The notes: generated by a model not told the origin, from the sequence alone. Shown: positions 1 to 12,154, counted from the first letter of the stretch. The stretch: DNA of 64,000 nucleotides from Medicago truncatula (GCF_003473485.1 NC_053046.1:31015332-31079331), one strand, 5' to 3'. Numbers and translations: made by a program.

Positions 1-347
1 CTTTCTTCACAACTAGAACTCATGGTCCTCATCCTCCTCTTAATTTGTTCCGGTATTGGTGGTGTTGTAGCCACCACTCGAAACTGCAACGCAATAGAGT
101 TTTGTGTAGTACTTAGAATTGCTATGCTGCTGTAGTGGTCACTTCAGCTGCTAGTGACTACTTACTACAAGCTACAATTACAGTTTGTTTTAAAAGCACA
201 AGAAATCGTGTAAGCCATGAATGAAGTAACGATTGCATTTGGACCGTAAAAAGTCATCAGATTGTCATGTAAAATTAAACACAAACGTGATTGCAATGTG
301 CTTCAAAATCACATGAAAATTACATTATGTTTGGACAAGAAAGAAGG
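1..347. other. Intergenic, nothing recognised
   Basis: AT-rich sequence without a credible open reading frame, RNA gene or repeat boundary that I can recognise. Confidence 0.5.
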
Positions 348-510
348 TCAAATAACGGAAAATACTTGGGTGACATTGGTGACATTGGCCAATCACAATG
401 CCACAATGCTTGTGTTTCTCTCTCTTTCACAAGCATTGTGACATTGTGATTGGCCAATGTCACCAATATCACCCAACTCTATGTCACCCAAGTGCTACTC
501 TCAAATAACG
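348..510. mobile_element. Mutator-like foldback MITE with 10-bp target-site duplications
   Basis: The element is 358-500. It is bounded on both sides by the identical 10-mer TCAAATAACG (348-357 and 501-510), the 9-11 bp target-site duplication length typical of Mutator-like elements. The ends form inverted repeats (ACTTGGGTGACAT at 364-376, complement at 481-493). Inside, about 48-bp arms (367-414 and 428-476, or 429-476 for the closest pairing) pair with only about two mismatches around a short CT-rich loop. No coding capacity. Confidence 0.75.
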
Positions 511-1633
511 TAGTTTCAAACACATGCTACAGTTTGGTGTGCCTTGACTGTTGTGTACATTACTGTCATTACAAGTATATATAAAGAGTGTCGAACTATC
601 TACCATTAATTTTTTTTTTTACTAAATGAATTAATGGTATATTTCAAGAATCGGAAGGCACACATGAATTGACTTAAAAATAATGACAAAAAAATACTGG
701 TAAAAAATATTTAAAAGACAGTTGTGTTTTGAAGAATTTTTTATGACTAAAAACAATGTTGGTATGCTTACAAAGACTAATAACTTGTTTACGCTAAAAT
801 AACTTCTTCAAATAGATCACCTCTAGATATATTTCTTCTTCTTCACCTTTACCTTTTTTGTTATACGCAACTCTATAAATTTTTTCAATATATTCCCTCA
901 AAATAACTTTTTCAAATAGATCACTTCAATTTTCTCTGATGTCAATTTTAATATATTAATTTGACTTCAACAAAAATTATATATTTGCAATATTAAAACC
1001 ATAAATGGTATATTTACAGAGATATAAATATATTCAATATGTTTTTATACAAGCAAAGTTGTAGATATGACTATTATTGTTTTGTATAAAAATGCTAACC
1101 AATGCCTTAAACACAGGTTAAAGAATCAAATATAGTAGTATTTACATTAGAAGTTGTACAATCAACGCATCAAAAGTTTAAAAAAATGTCATTATCAACT
1201 TAACATTTTTTCTTTTGACTTCCTACACCATTTCACAGACATGACCCCTTTTGTATTTCGTTATACAAAAGATATTTTGTGTAGATCATATTAGAAGACT
1301 TGTAACATAATAATTGCACGCCCTCCACTGGTGACTAAATAATTGGATACCAGCAAAAAGGTGTGGTCCTGATTAAAGGAGTAAATGATCATTGTGATTT
1401 GTGGTCATGAACTATATAGTACCTAACCTTAATCAAAATTACAAAAATACCTTTTGAACCTTTCTTTCCTTAGTGAGATCCTCAACTGTGTTTTCTATTG
1501 GTTAGTTGGGTTCTTAAATGTGGGAAAATGATAGGTTGACAATTTGGTGCATCAAATTACTAACAAAATATACACATAATAATGTTACTATAATTTTAAA
1601 CATGTAAATATTATAGTAACACACTGCTTCACC
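511..1633. other. Intergenic region upstream of UGT71G1
   Basis: AT-rich DNA with many T and A runs and no coding signal. It presumably contains the distal promoter of the glycosyltransferase gene; I see no element that I can name. Confidence 0.4.
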
Positions 1634-1641
1634 TATTTAAA
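1634..1641 (+). promoter_or_regulatory. Probable TATA box of UGT71G1
   Basis: TATTTAAA lies 51 bp before the start codon, followed by a C/A-rich leader (ACACCCCACACAACC), as is common for plant transcription starts. Confidence 0.5.
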
Positions 1642-1691
1642 GACACTCCCACACCCCACACAACCACAAATTCACAGAAAGAACAAAGAAA

Positions 1692-3089
1692 ATGTCTATG
1701 AGTGATATAAACAAGAATTCAGAACTCATCTTCATTCCTGCACCAGGAATTGGCCACTTAGCTTCAGCTCTTGAATTTGCAAAACTTTTAACCAACCATG
1801 ACAAAAATCTTTACATCACAGTCTTCTGCATCAAGTTTCCAGGCATGCCCTTTGCAGATTCATATATCAAATCAGTTTTAGCCTCACAACCACAAATTCA
1901 ACTGATTGATCTTCCTGAAGTAGAACCACCTCCACAAGAGCTACTAAAATCTCCAGAATTTTACATCTTGACTTTTTTGGAGAGTCTCATACCTCATGTC
2001 AAAGCAACTATCAAAACCATTTTATCAAACAAAGTTGTTGGGTTAGTCCTAGATTTCTTTTGTGTTTCAATGATTGATGTTGGAAATGAATTTGGTATCC
2101 CTTCTTATTTGTTTCTAACATCAAATGTTGGTTTTTTAAGTCTCATGCTTTCCCTTAAAAACCGCCAAATCGAAGAAGTTTTCGATGATTCCGACCGTGA
2201 TCATCAGTTGTTGAATATTCCTGGTATCTCAAACCAAGTTCCTTCTAATGTTTTACCTGATGCTTGTTTTAATAAAGATGGTGGATATATTGCTTATTAT
2301 AAACTAGCTGAGAGGTTTAGAGACACCAAAGGGATTATTGTTAATACCTTTTCAGATTTGGAACAATCTTCTATTGATGCATTATATGATCATGATGAGA
2401 AAATCCCTCCTATCTATGCTGTTGGTCCTTTGTTAGATCTCAAAGGTCAGCCTAACCCTAAATTGGATCAAGCTCAGCATGATCTTATATTGAAATGGCT
2501 AGATGAGCAGCCAGATAAATCAGTTGTTTTTTTATGTTTTGGAAGCATGGGAGTTAGCTTTGGTCCATCTCAAATAAGAGAGATAGCATTAGGACTTAAG
2601 CATAGTGGGGTTAGGTTCTTGTGGTCTAACAGTGCAGAGAAAAAAGTGTTCCCAGAAGGGTTTTTAGAATGGATGGAATTGGAAGGTAAGGGAATGATAT
2701 GTGGATGGGCACCACAAGTTGAGGTTTTGGCACATAAGGCTATTGGTGGATTTGTTTCACATTGTGGATGGAATTCTATTTTGGAAAGTATGTGGTTTGG
2801 TGTACCAATATTGACATGGCCTATTTATGCAGAACAACAGCTTAATGCTTTTAGGTTGGTGAAGGAATGGGGGGTAGGTTTGGGACTGAGAGTGGACTAT
2901 AGAAAGGGTAGTGATGTTGTAGCGGCCGAGGAGATTGAGAAAGGATTGAAGGATTTGATGGATAAAGATAGCATTGTACACAAGAAGGTTCAAGAGATGA
3001 AAGAGATGTCTAGGAATGCTGTTGTTGATGGTGGATCTTCTTTAATTTCTGTTGGAAAACTTATTGATGATATTACAGGAAGCAACTGA
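1692..3089 (+). CDS. UGT71G1: UDP-glucose-dependent glycosyltransferase UGT71G1
   Basis: Single-exon family 1 glycosyltransferase of 465 residues, the length I recall for M. truncatula UGT71G1, whose crystal structure is known. It transfers glucose from UDP-glucose to small acceptors in the cytosol; the characterised enzyme acts on triterpene sapogenins such as medicagenic acid and on flavonoids. Visible hallmarks: PAPGIGH with catalytic His22, its partner Asp121 in LVLDFF, and the sugar-donor-binding PSPG box at about residues 339-382 (starts WAPQ, contains HCGWNS, ends EQQ). The start ATG sits just after a short leader and opens with the family N-terminus. No frameshift or truncation. The neighbours are unrelated, so I see no biosynthetic cluster here. 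The match to UGT71G1 is from memory and was not searched. Confidence 0.95.
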   Translation: MSMSDINKNSELIFIPAPGIGHLASALEFAKLLTNHDKNLYITVFCIKFPGMPFADSYIKSVLASQPQIQLIDLPEVEPPPQELLKSPEFYILTFLESLIPHVKATIKTILSNKVVGLVLDFFCVSMIDVGNEFGIPSYLFLTSNVGFLSLMLSLKNRQIEEVFDDSDRDHQLLNIPGISNQVPSNVLPDACFNKDGGYIAYYKLAERFRDTKGIIVNTFSDLEQSSIDALYDHDEKIPPIYAVGPLLDLKGQPNPKLDQAQHDLILKWLDEQPDKSVVFLCFGSMGVSFGPSQIREIALGLKHSGVRFLWSNSAEKKVFPEGFLEWMELEGKGMICGWAPQVEVLAHKAIGGFVSHCGWNSILESMWFGVPILTWPIYAEQQLNAFRLVKEWGVGLGLRVDYRKGSDVVAAEEIEKGLKDLMDKDSIVHKKVQEMKEMSRNAVVDGGSSLISVGKLIDDITGSN

Positions 3090-3228
3090 TAAACTGTCTT
3101 TTTTTGCTACATAGGTGGAGTTTCCCTTTCTTGGAATCAATGGATGAAGAAGACATTCTATATGTTATATTGTTTTGTTGAGGGATGTCATTTTATATAC
3201 TATATTCTACCTAAAAAACTGTTGAAAG

Positions 3229-3234
3229 AATAAA
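3229..3234 (+). terminator. Candidate polyadenylation signal of UGT71G1
   Basis: AATAAA occurs 140 bp after the stop codon in an AT-rich 3' region, a usual plant distance. Confidence 0.45.
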
Positions 3235-4204
3235 AGTTGAATGTGGAATTAGTAGCATATTTGTGTATAGCAAATTTAATCAAGCTAGCACATGTGCCTA
3301 TCTTTTTTTATTTCAGTACTGCTTTTCTTTGGAGGGTTGTTTATATAATATTTTTTTATTAACAGCTGAACTAATGAAGTAAGTTGAAATTTCAATACCC
3401 ACATTTTACCTATCGAAGATTAACTGCAAAATAACCTGATAAACCTTTACATATAATGTGGTAACTTAATCAATTTCAAGTAAAGGTAAAACCTATGACA
3501 AATGATTTCAAATTAAAGACAACGCCACCTGAGCAAAATGGGGCGTGTTGGTGTCTATGTAGGTGAGCAGCGTCTCTCCTTCAAGCCAAAATGCGTCTTT
3601 TTAGAACCAAATTTTTATACAAAGCTGACAATGAATGAAACTAACTCAAAATTCGTTTGACTCAATATCATAACTAATCTATTGAATACAATCCCTGAAC
3701 TAAATAAGACAAGTTTAGACGAAAAATTGAGATTGTTAAATTAATGATTTAAACTCAAATTATGTATGATTCAACTCAAGTTGAATTTAGAATTTGAGCT
3801 CAAGTTTTAACTTGAGCAAGCGGAAGGTCTAGTCAGAGACAGATCAAGGAATATGAGTTAGGAGGGACTAAGAGCAATCAAGTGATTATCAATATTAATA
3901 GGTCTTAACTTTTGTTTATAAACGTTTCATTTTTTGGTGAAAAAAGTTTACACAACCATGCTCCATATAATTGAATGCATGAAGAACCAGCATTGGTGGT
4001 TGACACCATGGAGCCAAACAATATTGATCAAACTCACCACTCCAAAAGGACAACTAATACTGCTCTCACAACAGTGCAAGTAAATCATATAACAAAATGA
4101 CTACAGTAGTATAAACAAACAAGCAACGTTTTCGGTTATCAAATGTCATTGGACTTACTCCAATACCCATTCTTGTCCATGATAAACCCAGATCTCAATT
4201 GCCA
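3235..4204. other. Intergenic between convergent UGT71G1 and the RRM gene
   Basis: Contains the 3' flanks of two genes that point at each other. No ORF or named repeat seen. Confidence 0.45.
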
Positions 4205-7200
4205 TTACCTTCTGGACCTCTTTTCTTCTCTTCGGTCAGAATCATTTCTTCCTTTTGATTCAGATCGATCAGCGTCTTTATGATATGATCTGTTGTCTTG
4301 CTTCCTATCATGATCTTCTCTTGACCTCGGCATAGATTCATCGTCAGTGTGTTTTCTTGATCTCCTCTCTTCCCTGCTACCCTGTGTTTCTCTTGACTTG
4401 CTTCCAAAATCATCAACATCCCGCCTACTTGGTCTTTTATCTTCTCTAAGATCAGAATCTCTTGACTTAGGTTCAAACTTGACATCATCTTGCTTTATTG
4501 ACCTCCTGTCTTCCCTTTTATGATCTCTTGGCTCAGGTTCCCTATCATCATAACCATTCCTTGATCTTTTTTCTTCTCTCCTATGCCGATCTTCTCTTGG
4601 CCACTGTTCAAATTCATCATCTTTATAGTCTCTTGGTCTCTTTTCTTCTCTTCTACTGGTATTTTCTCTTCCCACAAAATTACCATCGCCATCTTGCCTT
4701 CGCAACATCTTTTCCTCTCTTCTATCACTTCTCTTGGATGGGTTGTCTAATTCCATCCCATTTCCATGGGCTCTGGAACGTGAATCTCTATCTCTAGTTT
4801 CTGGAATGCGATCTGGTTGGTTGTTGCCATACCTTCTTTCTTTCTTGGGACCATCATATTTGTCATTATCCCCTTTTGCAATCCCGTTATCACCCCAACC
4901 AGTATTTGCAGCTCTCTACAAAAGAATAACACGGTCAGTGAAGAACTGAAAACATACAATAAGATAGCAGGACAAATGATCTGGCAACTAAGCAGTAGAA
5001 GGGTCTATTCCAACTATCAGTAAATTTTATAACATAAACAACTTTTAAACTTCAACCATAAGCAAAGCAAAACTGAGTATAAACTAAGCAAAAAAGATAA
5101 AAAAAATCTGGGAAGATAAAGAAGCATCAAAGAATCACACAACAGCAGCAGGGTGATGAAGACGAATAAATTCAGATTTCAAGTAATAAGAACTTAGAAG
5201 GCATGTCTACAATTATCTAGTACAATTACAAACTCAAGCTTAATCGCTGTATAAATTTCTAATTTCGTTGTGAGTTATAACTTGGGAGACACATATATCA
5301 GTCCTACTACAAACAACAAGCTTCCAAATCTAACTCAGCATGTCCAATGAAAGAGTAGTAAAGCAGCCCAACTCCCTAGGAACATATTCAGAGAAGTGTA
5401 AGATTTATGTCATTATTGTGCCATGCCCTAAGGCTTTGTTTGGGAGTTTCTAGGGGAGGGGAGGGCTTTGGAGGGTGAGAAGTATAAGGAAAAACAGAGA
5501 AGCAGATTTTCACAACTTTCTGATAGCTATCACCCAATACGGAAAATCACAAAGCAGCAGCTTTTCACAATAGGAATAGCCGATAGCTATCAATCCCCTT
5601 CACATAAAATTCTTCCTCTTGTTAACCTTTCTGATATCGCACCCATAACCCAATTCACTCCTTTCCAGGAATAATTATTTTTCTACATCGGTCGTCACAT
5701 AAAACCTGAAACCTTGATCCCAAAAGCACAGCTATGCCGGTAATAGTAATACATGAACTGGACTTGTGTATGATCCTACTCGTGAGTTTACAAGGGTCTA
5801 TTTAGGTCAGTCGGTAACGGAAGCAAGTTATTGTATTGAGGTCATGTTTTACTCTACTATCTTTCCTCTGGAATATATTCATTTCTTTCAATATGAATTT
5901 GAAAGTCATTTTTTATCCTCCACTTGCCTAGATTTCATTCTTTCAAGATGAACTATATATGACTTAAGAACGGTTGACACCAGTCTTAGCATACTTGTCA
6001 AAATTGATAACTTTACCTAATTGTTATTTTATCAATCCAAACATTAAATTAAATTAAAAAATTACAGTTAACTCTACAGAATTTCATATAAATAAAAAAA
6101 GGCTAATCAGTACTTCATTGCACTACTTTTACTTTAATGTATAGCGTGATACTTGAAAATTGAAATATATTTTTGCTAATCAGTGCCAATCAAGAAATTG
6201 AAAATCTTTATTGAAAAGTTCTTCTTTATAGGTAACATAAATGCTCCACTTCTCAATACAAACTTTCAAATTTATAACTCCAGATCCTCAACCAGTGTCT
6301 AGGCCCTAGTTATCATTTACCTTAAAATATAAATAATATCCACTATAAGGTTATATAACCACAGATGTCTAAATTATCTAACATTTGGTATGCCTAATCA
6401 TGAAAATAATATCACATGATTCTACAGTCAATTTGGTTAATTTTTCATTATATGAAAAGCTATTAGGTGAAATAACTGTATAGGTGTCCAAGAGTTATAT
6501 GTGTATGTGTATGAAGAAATTCATTAAAAAAGGCAAAAACATGTATACGTTGAAAAGAAACCAGACAGCAAGCCTACCAAGCAGAAACAAATATCTGAGA
6601 AAGCAAGCCAGTCATTAAGGATGTAGGCGTGTAGCTAACTAGAAATAATGACTTATTAGCTAAAATGCTGAATTCTTAATGATAGCAAAGATAGATCGAC
6701 AGCCTAAGAAAAACTTGTGTACAACTTATACAAAGTTTCACTCCCACAATCAAACAAAAAACGCCTCAATCAAATAAGCCAAAAGCATTGCATATGAACA
6801 CTTCAACTATGTTTAACAAAAAGTCAAACTTCAATGTTCAAATTTTCAAGCTAAGGTCATCGGAGTAGTAGAACTAGCATACATAACTATTAATAACAAT
6901 GAAAATCAATGATAATTCAAAACACTTTGTGGCATAGTTATAAATAAATGCTTACTTGCTCATCATGAGAAAATTTGCAGCCAGCTCCACGAGTACACTC
7001 CCCTCTTTGGAAAGCTCGACAAACACCACGGGCCTCCCTTTTCTGCTTCGCTTCCTCTTCATCTTCCTCTTCCATCTTCTTATATTTATCAACATGATCC
7101 ACCCTAATAATCCTACCTGAAACCTGAGCTCCATTCAGATTATCTGTGACACACAAAAACCAAACAATACAAAGCAATTCAGCATTAAATCCCTGAAAAA

Positions 7201-8014
7201 AACAGATAATCAAAGAGTAAACAGTTATTTATGTCGTTTAATGTGTGTCATGTTGTCACAATAGTCCTAGAATATATCAAAACTACAAAAACATACATGA
7301 ACGCATCTTTCAATAGTCAATTCGGTCCTCAAATGTGCCTTTTGTTAGTTAGTTTGGTCCTCAAATGTTTCTTCTGTTAGCAAATTGATCCATACAATTA
7401 CTTACAAAAGACACATTAGGGCATGTTTTTGTAATTTCGATACATGCAGGGAAAACATAATAAAAAATATATTTTAGGATTGTAGGACAGAGAGACGAAC
7501 CGACAGCAAGATTAGTGCTTCTTTGATCTTCATACGCTATGAATGCAAAACCCTTTGATTTGCCAGTACCTTTGTCTCTAACAAGATTAATATCAACAAC
7601 CTCACCATACCTGGATATCACCAAAAACAAAAAACTTTAAACTTCAAAACACAAATTAATTAATAATAAAATTTTAATCAATATGCGCCAACACTGTAAG
7701 ATACTACTATCAATCAATCACAATCAATATAACTTAAAAGTCATATACCAGACGATTGTGATTGATTGACAGTGTAAAAGAAGTTTAACATCGACAGTGC
7801 ATCAAAGTTAATCTCATTAAATGCATGGAAAGAATACATACTGAGCAAAAACAGCGATAACATCACCCTCAGTGAAATCAAAGGGAATACCACCGACGAA
7901 AACATAAGCAGAATCTTTGTATTTTGTGTGCCACGAAGCATCTTCGCTTATGTTAAGTGCAGCTTCTCTAGAATTGATTTGTTGAATGCGCTTCACTAGT
8001 GTTAGCGGGTTCAT
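4205..8014 (-). CDS. RRM and CCCH zinc-finger protein, RBMX2/Snu17 (RES complex) type
   Basis: Four coding exons: 8014-7842, 7610-7501, 7143-6956 and 4915-4205. All introns are GT-AG and the phases agree, giving 393 residues. An RNA recognition motif covers about residues 34-112 (RNP2 AYVFVGGIP at 37-45, RNP1 GKSKGFAFI at 74-82). A C-X7-C-X5-C-X3-H zinc finger follows (Cys136, Cys144, Cys150, His154), and then a 230-residue Arg/Glu/Asp/Ser-rich tail. This is the layout of Arabidopsis C3H42 and of human RBMX2/yeast Snu17 (Ist3), a subunit of the nuclear pre-mRNA retention and splicing (RES) complex on the activated spliceosome. The start opens with MNPLTLVKRIQ, the family N-terminus. Intron 3 is about 2 kb and holds a GA-rich stretch near 5421-5480. 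A partial copy lies just upstream at 8818-9525. Confidence 0.9.
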
Positions 8015-8817
8015 GTCTCTTAACCTAACAGCACAACACTGAAAAATAGAGCAAAAAGTTATATAATAAACGATAAGAATGGGTTGGGAATTTTGTCAAA
8101 CAGGTAATGTGCAGGGAAACAAGATTGAATTTGAGTTGAAAGATTATTCTAATTACTATTAGAATAGAATCAAACTATATAATATAGTGAAATCATTGAA
8201 ATTAATTAAAGATATGTGTTAAGCGTACCTGGGAATGATTGAAAACAGGCGAGAAAGAACTTTGGTGCTACTAGACAAGTGCTTCTGCAAAGGAATTCTA
8301 CAAAAAGCTGCTTCGCGGGGGTATACGAACTACAGGCGAAGGAAATTCTATCAAACCTTTTTTCGTCTTTGAGATCTATTTTCACCCCTTCCTTCCCTAC
8401 TAAAATATTTCGAGTTAAATATAGTTCCAAAGTTTTCCTAAGCTAATTAATTTGATCACTTCACTAAAAAAAAATCACTTTCGTAAAAAAAATATATATA
8501 TATTTGATTGTTTTTTTAGGAATATTTTGATTATTGATCCATTTGTCACTTTCTTTTCTTTTAACCTTCCTATCCATCACATAAAATGATCTTATTAATT
8601 TGGAGTTCGGTCAAGAGTAAATAAAACTAACTCCACTTGAAATCAAACATAAGTTCTTTCGAATAATTTGTTTTATGAAAGTTCAATCACTTTTTTTAAG
8701 AAAGCAAATCAATTCATTTCATTAGCTAAAAAATACCAAATACATGACGATAGTGACACCATTAGCTTGCATCATATTAAACTTGACATGAGAGTTTTGA
8801 AAATTATCCTGAAATAT
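8015..8817. other. 5' flank of the RRM gene
   Basis: Probably contains the promoter and 5' untranslated region of the minus-strand RRM gene (roughly 8015-8350). The rest is AT-rich with no coding signal. Confidence 0.4.
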
Positions 8818-9525
8818 CTATCTACAGACAGTAATAATACATCTAATTTCACTATCATCATCTACCTCTGTATGAAAGGAATCCACGATCTGCTGTGAAT
8901 CTAAAACAAAGTCAACATTATCAAAGTGGATGTATGATACCCATTGCAATGTCCTATGTAACCCAACTGCTTCTCCTATTGTCACATCATGAAGAGGAGA
9001 AAACCACTCAATTAGCGCAGACACAAAGTCACCAACATCATCTATAATAAACACATCAATACCAACTCGGTTAAGCGAGGAGGAGAAGGAGGCGTCTCTA
9101 ACAAGATTAACGTCAACAACCTCTCCATATCTGGATATATCACCAAAAACAAAACACTTGTCATCTTCAATACACAAATTAATAGTAAAATTTTAATTGA
9201 TATGCACCGACACCATAAGAATACTATCATCAATCATAACCTATCTATCTTAAAAGTCATACAACAGACGATTGTGATTGATTGAAAGTGTAAATAAAAT
9301 TTACATCAACGGTGCATCATCTCATGATCAAATGCATGAAAATAAGACATACTGAGCAAAAACAGCGATGATATCACCCTCAGTGAAATCAAAGGGAATA
9401 CCACCAACGAAAACATAAGCAGAATCTTTGTATTTAGTGTGCCACGAAGCATCTTCGCTGATGTTAAGTGCAGCTTCTCTTGAATTGATTAGCTGAATAC
9501 GCTTCACTAGTGTTAACGGGTTCAT
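8818..9525 (-). pseudogene. Truncated RRM gene copy fused in frame to a LINE RNase H fragment
   Basis: Exon 1 (9525-9353, 173 bp as in the parent) encodes the same N-terminus as the gene at 4205-8014 with a few substitutions, and keeps the GTATGT donor. Exon 2 starts at 9130 after CCAG and follows the parent through LVRD, ending at 9094. From there the sequence is a retrotransposon RNase H domain (IGEAVGLHRTLQWVS, then VDFVLDSQQ), running to a stop at 8818. Joined at the predicted splice sites the two exons give 162 codons including the stop, with no interruption. The RRM lacks its second half and RNP1, and the RNase H lacks its C-terminal part with the last catalytic Asp. I call it a pseudogene, but an expressed chimera is possible. 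Confidence 0.7.
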
Positions 9526-10684
9526 AAAGGAATTGAATGTATTTTGCTCATACAGGTAAGTGAATTCATGAAAGGAATGAACAATGAATCTCCAAAGAAG
9601 GCTGTGAAAGTGATCAAGCTCTCACTCCATCGAATGAAACCAACAAACTTAGCAAGAAAACACAAAAGACTTAAGGAGTAATGAAGAACCTGGTTGCCGT
9701 GGCCAAGGATCACCGAGCCAACAATTCCAAGCTAAGTAGAAAAGGAAAATCATTCCAATAATTAGTGAAATGGTTCAACTTGGAAGATGTTAAGACATGA
9801 AAATTATTTGGCAGAAGAAACTGAAGTCTGCATTAGTTAATTTACTTCATAGAGTGACAGATCGAATAAAGCCATTATCTATAATAGTATCTGCTATATC
9901 CACAATATATCTCATACTCAAATGACTGTCATGGATTTGTATGCCTTCTAATATACATTTTATTTCTTTGATGAAAGGATGAAAACAATGTTCTTTCTGT
10001 TAGAAAATTTTACTTTCTAGAGCATTGATTTAGGGAAATATTAATGATATATTTATATGTCGTTGTATTCGAATTATTTATGTCATTTTTTTGAATTCGA
10101 TGCATTAGCATAATGGCTCACCTGTGTTTTGAAGAAACTACCTTTTGGTTGTTTGTTATACGTTCTGTATAGTCACATTTTATCTTGAAAGTGGTGGGAT
10201 GGTGGATTAGCAGTGCAGGTCTTGTTGGCAGTTATAATTTTTCTTAGTATTTTGACTGCTGATTGAGTAACAACTGAATTAAAATGTTTCATTGATTAAA
10301 GTTAGTAAAATAGACATGACTTGTTCATGATCTGGAGTATCCAGTTGAGCCTTTTACTGTCAAGGCAATCCATACTTCCTCAGGTTAAGTATCGTTTAGG
10401 TTTTGTTTGCGAGTTTGGAGGAGAAGGGAGGGGGGAGAGTTTTGGAAAAAAGAAAGGAGCAAAAGAAATAGAGGATTTTGAGGGGTTCACTTTTCTCCAT
10501 AATACAAAATTCTCCTCATTTGAAGGAACTAAAAAATTGTATCGGAGGAGGATTTTGGTAGGTTTATATGAATTATGAAAATTCAATATATGTTATAATA
10601 TTCTTAAAATAAAAAATATATTAATCATAAACATTAATTTATCATTCTCATACTAAGTTGAATAAGTATTCTTAGTAATTTAGT
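9526..10684. other. Intergenic with one unassigned short ORF
   Basis: Mostly non-coding. A 37-codon plus-strand ORF at 9568-9681 is basic (ends RKHKRLKE) and reads like an exon remnant, but I cannot assign it. The GA-rich stretch at 10390-10570 resembles the one at 5421-5480 and may be a shared repeat. Confidence 0.35.
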
Positions 10685-11415
10685 TTGCTCTTGAACTTAA
10701 AGATTGCAAGAATTGTGTGCGCCTTCCTTCATTTGGTAAACTACTATCTCTAAAAAAACTGGAATTATACAGTATGCGTAATCTGAAATACTTGGATGAT
10801 GAGGTGAGGTTTTTCGCTTTTCTGGAGGTACTCATGTTAGATTTATTGCCAAACTTAGAGGGGTTAGTGAATGTGGAAAGAGAGGAGGTGTTTCCTTGTC
10901 CTTCTATTTTGAAAATTGCCCTCTTCACTAAACTTGAACTGTCATGTCTTCCGTCTCTTATAGACCTCGATGTTTCGGGATGTAACAATGAGTTACTGAG
11001 ATCAATCTCTACCTCATGTGGTCTTACCAAACTTACCCTTGATGGAGGTAATAGAGTAACATCCTTCCTAGAGAGGATGTTCAGAAACCTTACCTGTCTT
11101 CAAACTCTTTGTGACTGATATCCCAGATTTGAAGGTGTTATCAAATGAACCCTTGGACCTAGCTTTGGAGGATCTGTACACATGCAATGAGCTTGAGTCA
11201 TTACTAGAGAAAATGTGGAAAGTTATGCAATCCCTTTGAACGATAACGATTCACGATTGCAAAGGATTGCGATGCTTTCCGGAGGGTATTGCTCGCCTCA
11301 CTTCTCTTGAGGTTCTGTATTTTTATAATTTCTCAACATTAGAGGAACGATGCAAGGAGGGAGCAAGGGAGGATTAGGACAAGATAGCGCATGTTCCAAA
11401 ATTAGACATTAGTTA
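10685..11415 (+). pseudogene. C-terminal LRR fragment of an NBS-LRR resistance gene
   Basis: The reading frame from 10685 gives LKDCKNCVRLPSFGKLLSLK, then leucine-rich repeats including SGCNNELLRSIS. This is the terminal LRR part of the CC-NBS-LRR (RGA-like) proteins that are numerous in Medicago. The frame ends with a stop at 11118. Homology continues in another frame (DLKVLSNEPLDLALEDL, then CKGLRCFPEGIARLTSLEVL, then EERCKEGARED) with further stops to about 11415. No NB-ARC domain is present upstream, so this is a broken 3' relic of a gene of roughly 3 kb or more. Confidence 0.8.
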
Positions 11416-12154
11416 GGATGAAGAAGTAGAGACTTTTACTCTTATATGCTTCCATCACCGTCACAAAAACATTCTTATATTTGGATTTCAAGTGCTTAAT
11501 TGACTGAGTTTTTATATATTCATTGTGGTTTTGGACTTAATCTTTGATAGTCAAAATAACTGTATTGAAATTTCAAGTTACTTCTTAAGTTTAGCTATTA
11601 ATAACCCTCCAAAGAAAAGCAAAACTGAATAGAAAGAAAGAAAGAACAGTAAACTTGTCATACACAAACAGAAACGACTTCTTTATTCATTGATTCCAAG
11701 AAAGGGAAACTCTAACTATGTAGGAAAAAAATTATTATCAGTTGCTTCCTATCATATTATCAATAAGTTTTAGAACGTAAACATAAAGCATAAGTTTGGA
11801 TATAGTGATTCCATTTAAGGAATCACATGTTTTTATTTTATGCATACTTGCTATATCACTACAGAGTTTGCTATACTGTGACCTTCGCCATTGACTAAAT
11901 AGAGTGTGAGGTAGTTACATACTTACAACCACAATAAAACAACGACAGAATATGCCAGATGAGATTCAGAAAATTGTTACCACTTGTGCAATTAAATCAA
12001 AATAAAGAATTAAAAGGTATGGTGTTATTGTATTTAACATGATTTATTAGCCCAGTTTGAACCTCCTAAACAAACACTGTCCAAGAATAATTGCATCAGA
12101 AGCATAATCCTTAATTTCAGACATAAAACATTAAACTAGCAAAACTATTGAATT
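11416..12154. other. Intergenic, nothing recognised
   Basis: AT-rich, with no ORF or repeat boundary seen. Confidence 0.45.

Noticed and set aside
4195-4756. Plus- and minus-strand ORFs in other frames over the RRM gene's last exon
   Set aside because: They are shadows of the Arg/Glu/Asp-rich tail, whose frame is fixed by splicing to the zinc-finger exon.
5421-5480. GA-rich stretch resembling 10390-10450
   Set aside because: The two share a TTTG..GAGTTT..GGGAGGGG phrase but I could not define ends or flanking duplications, so no element is called.
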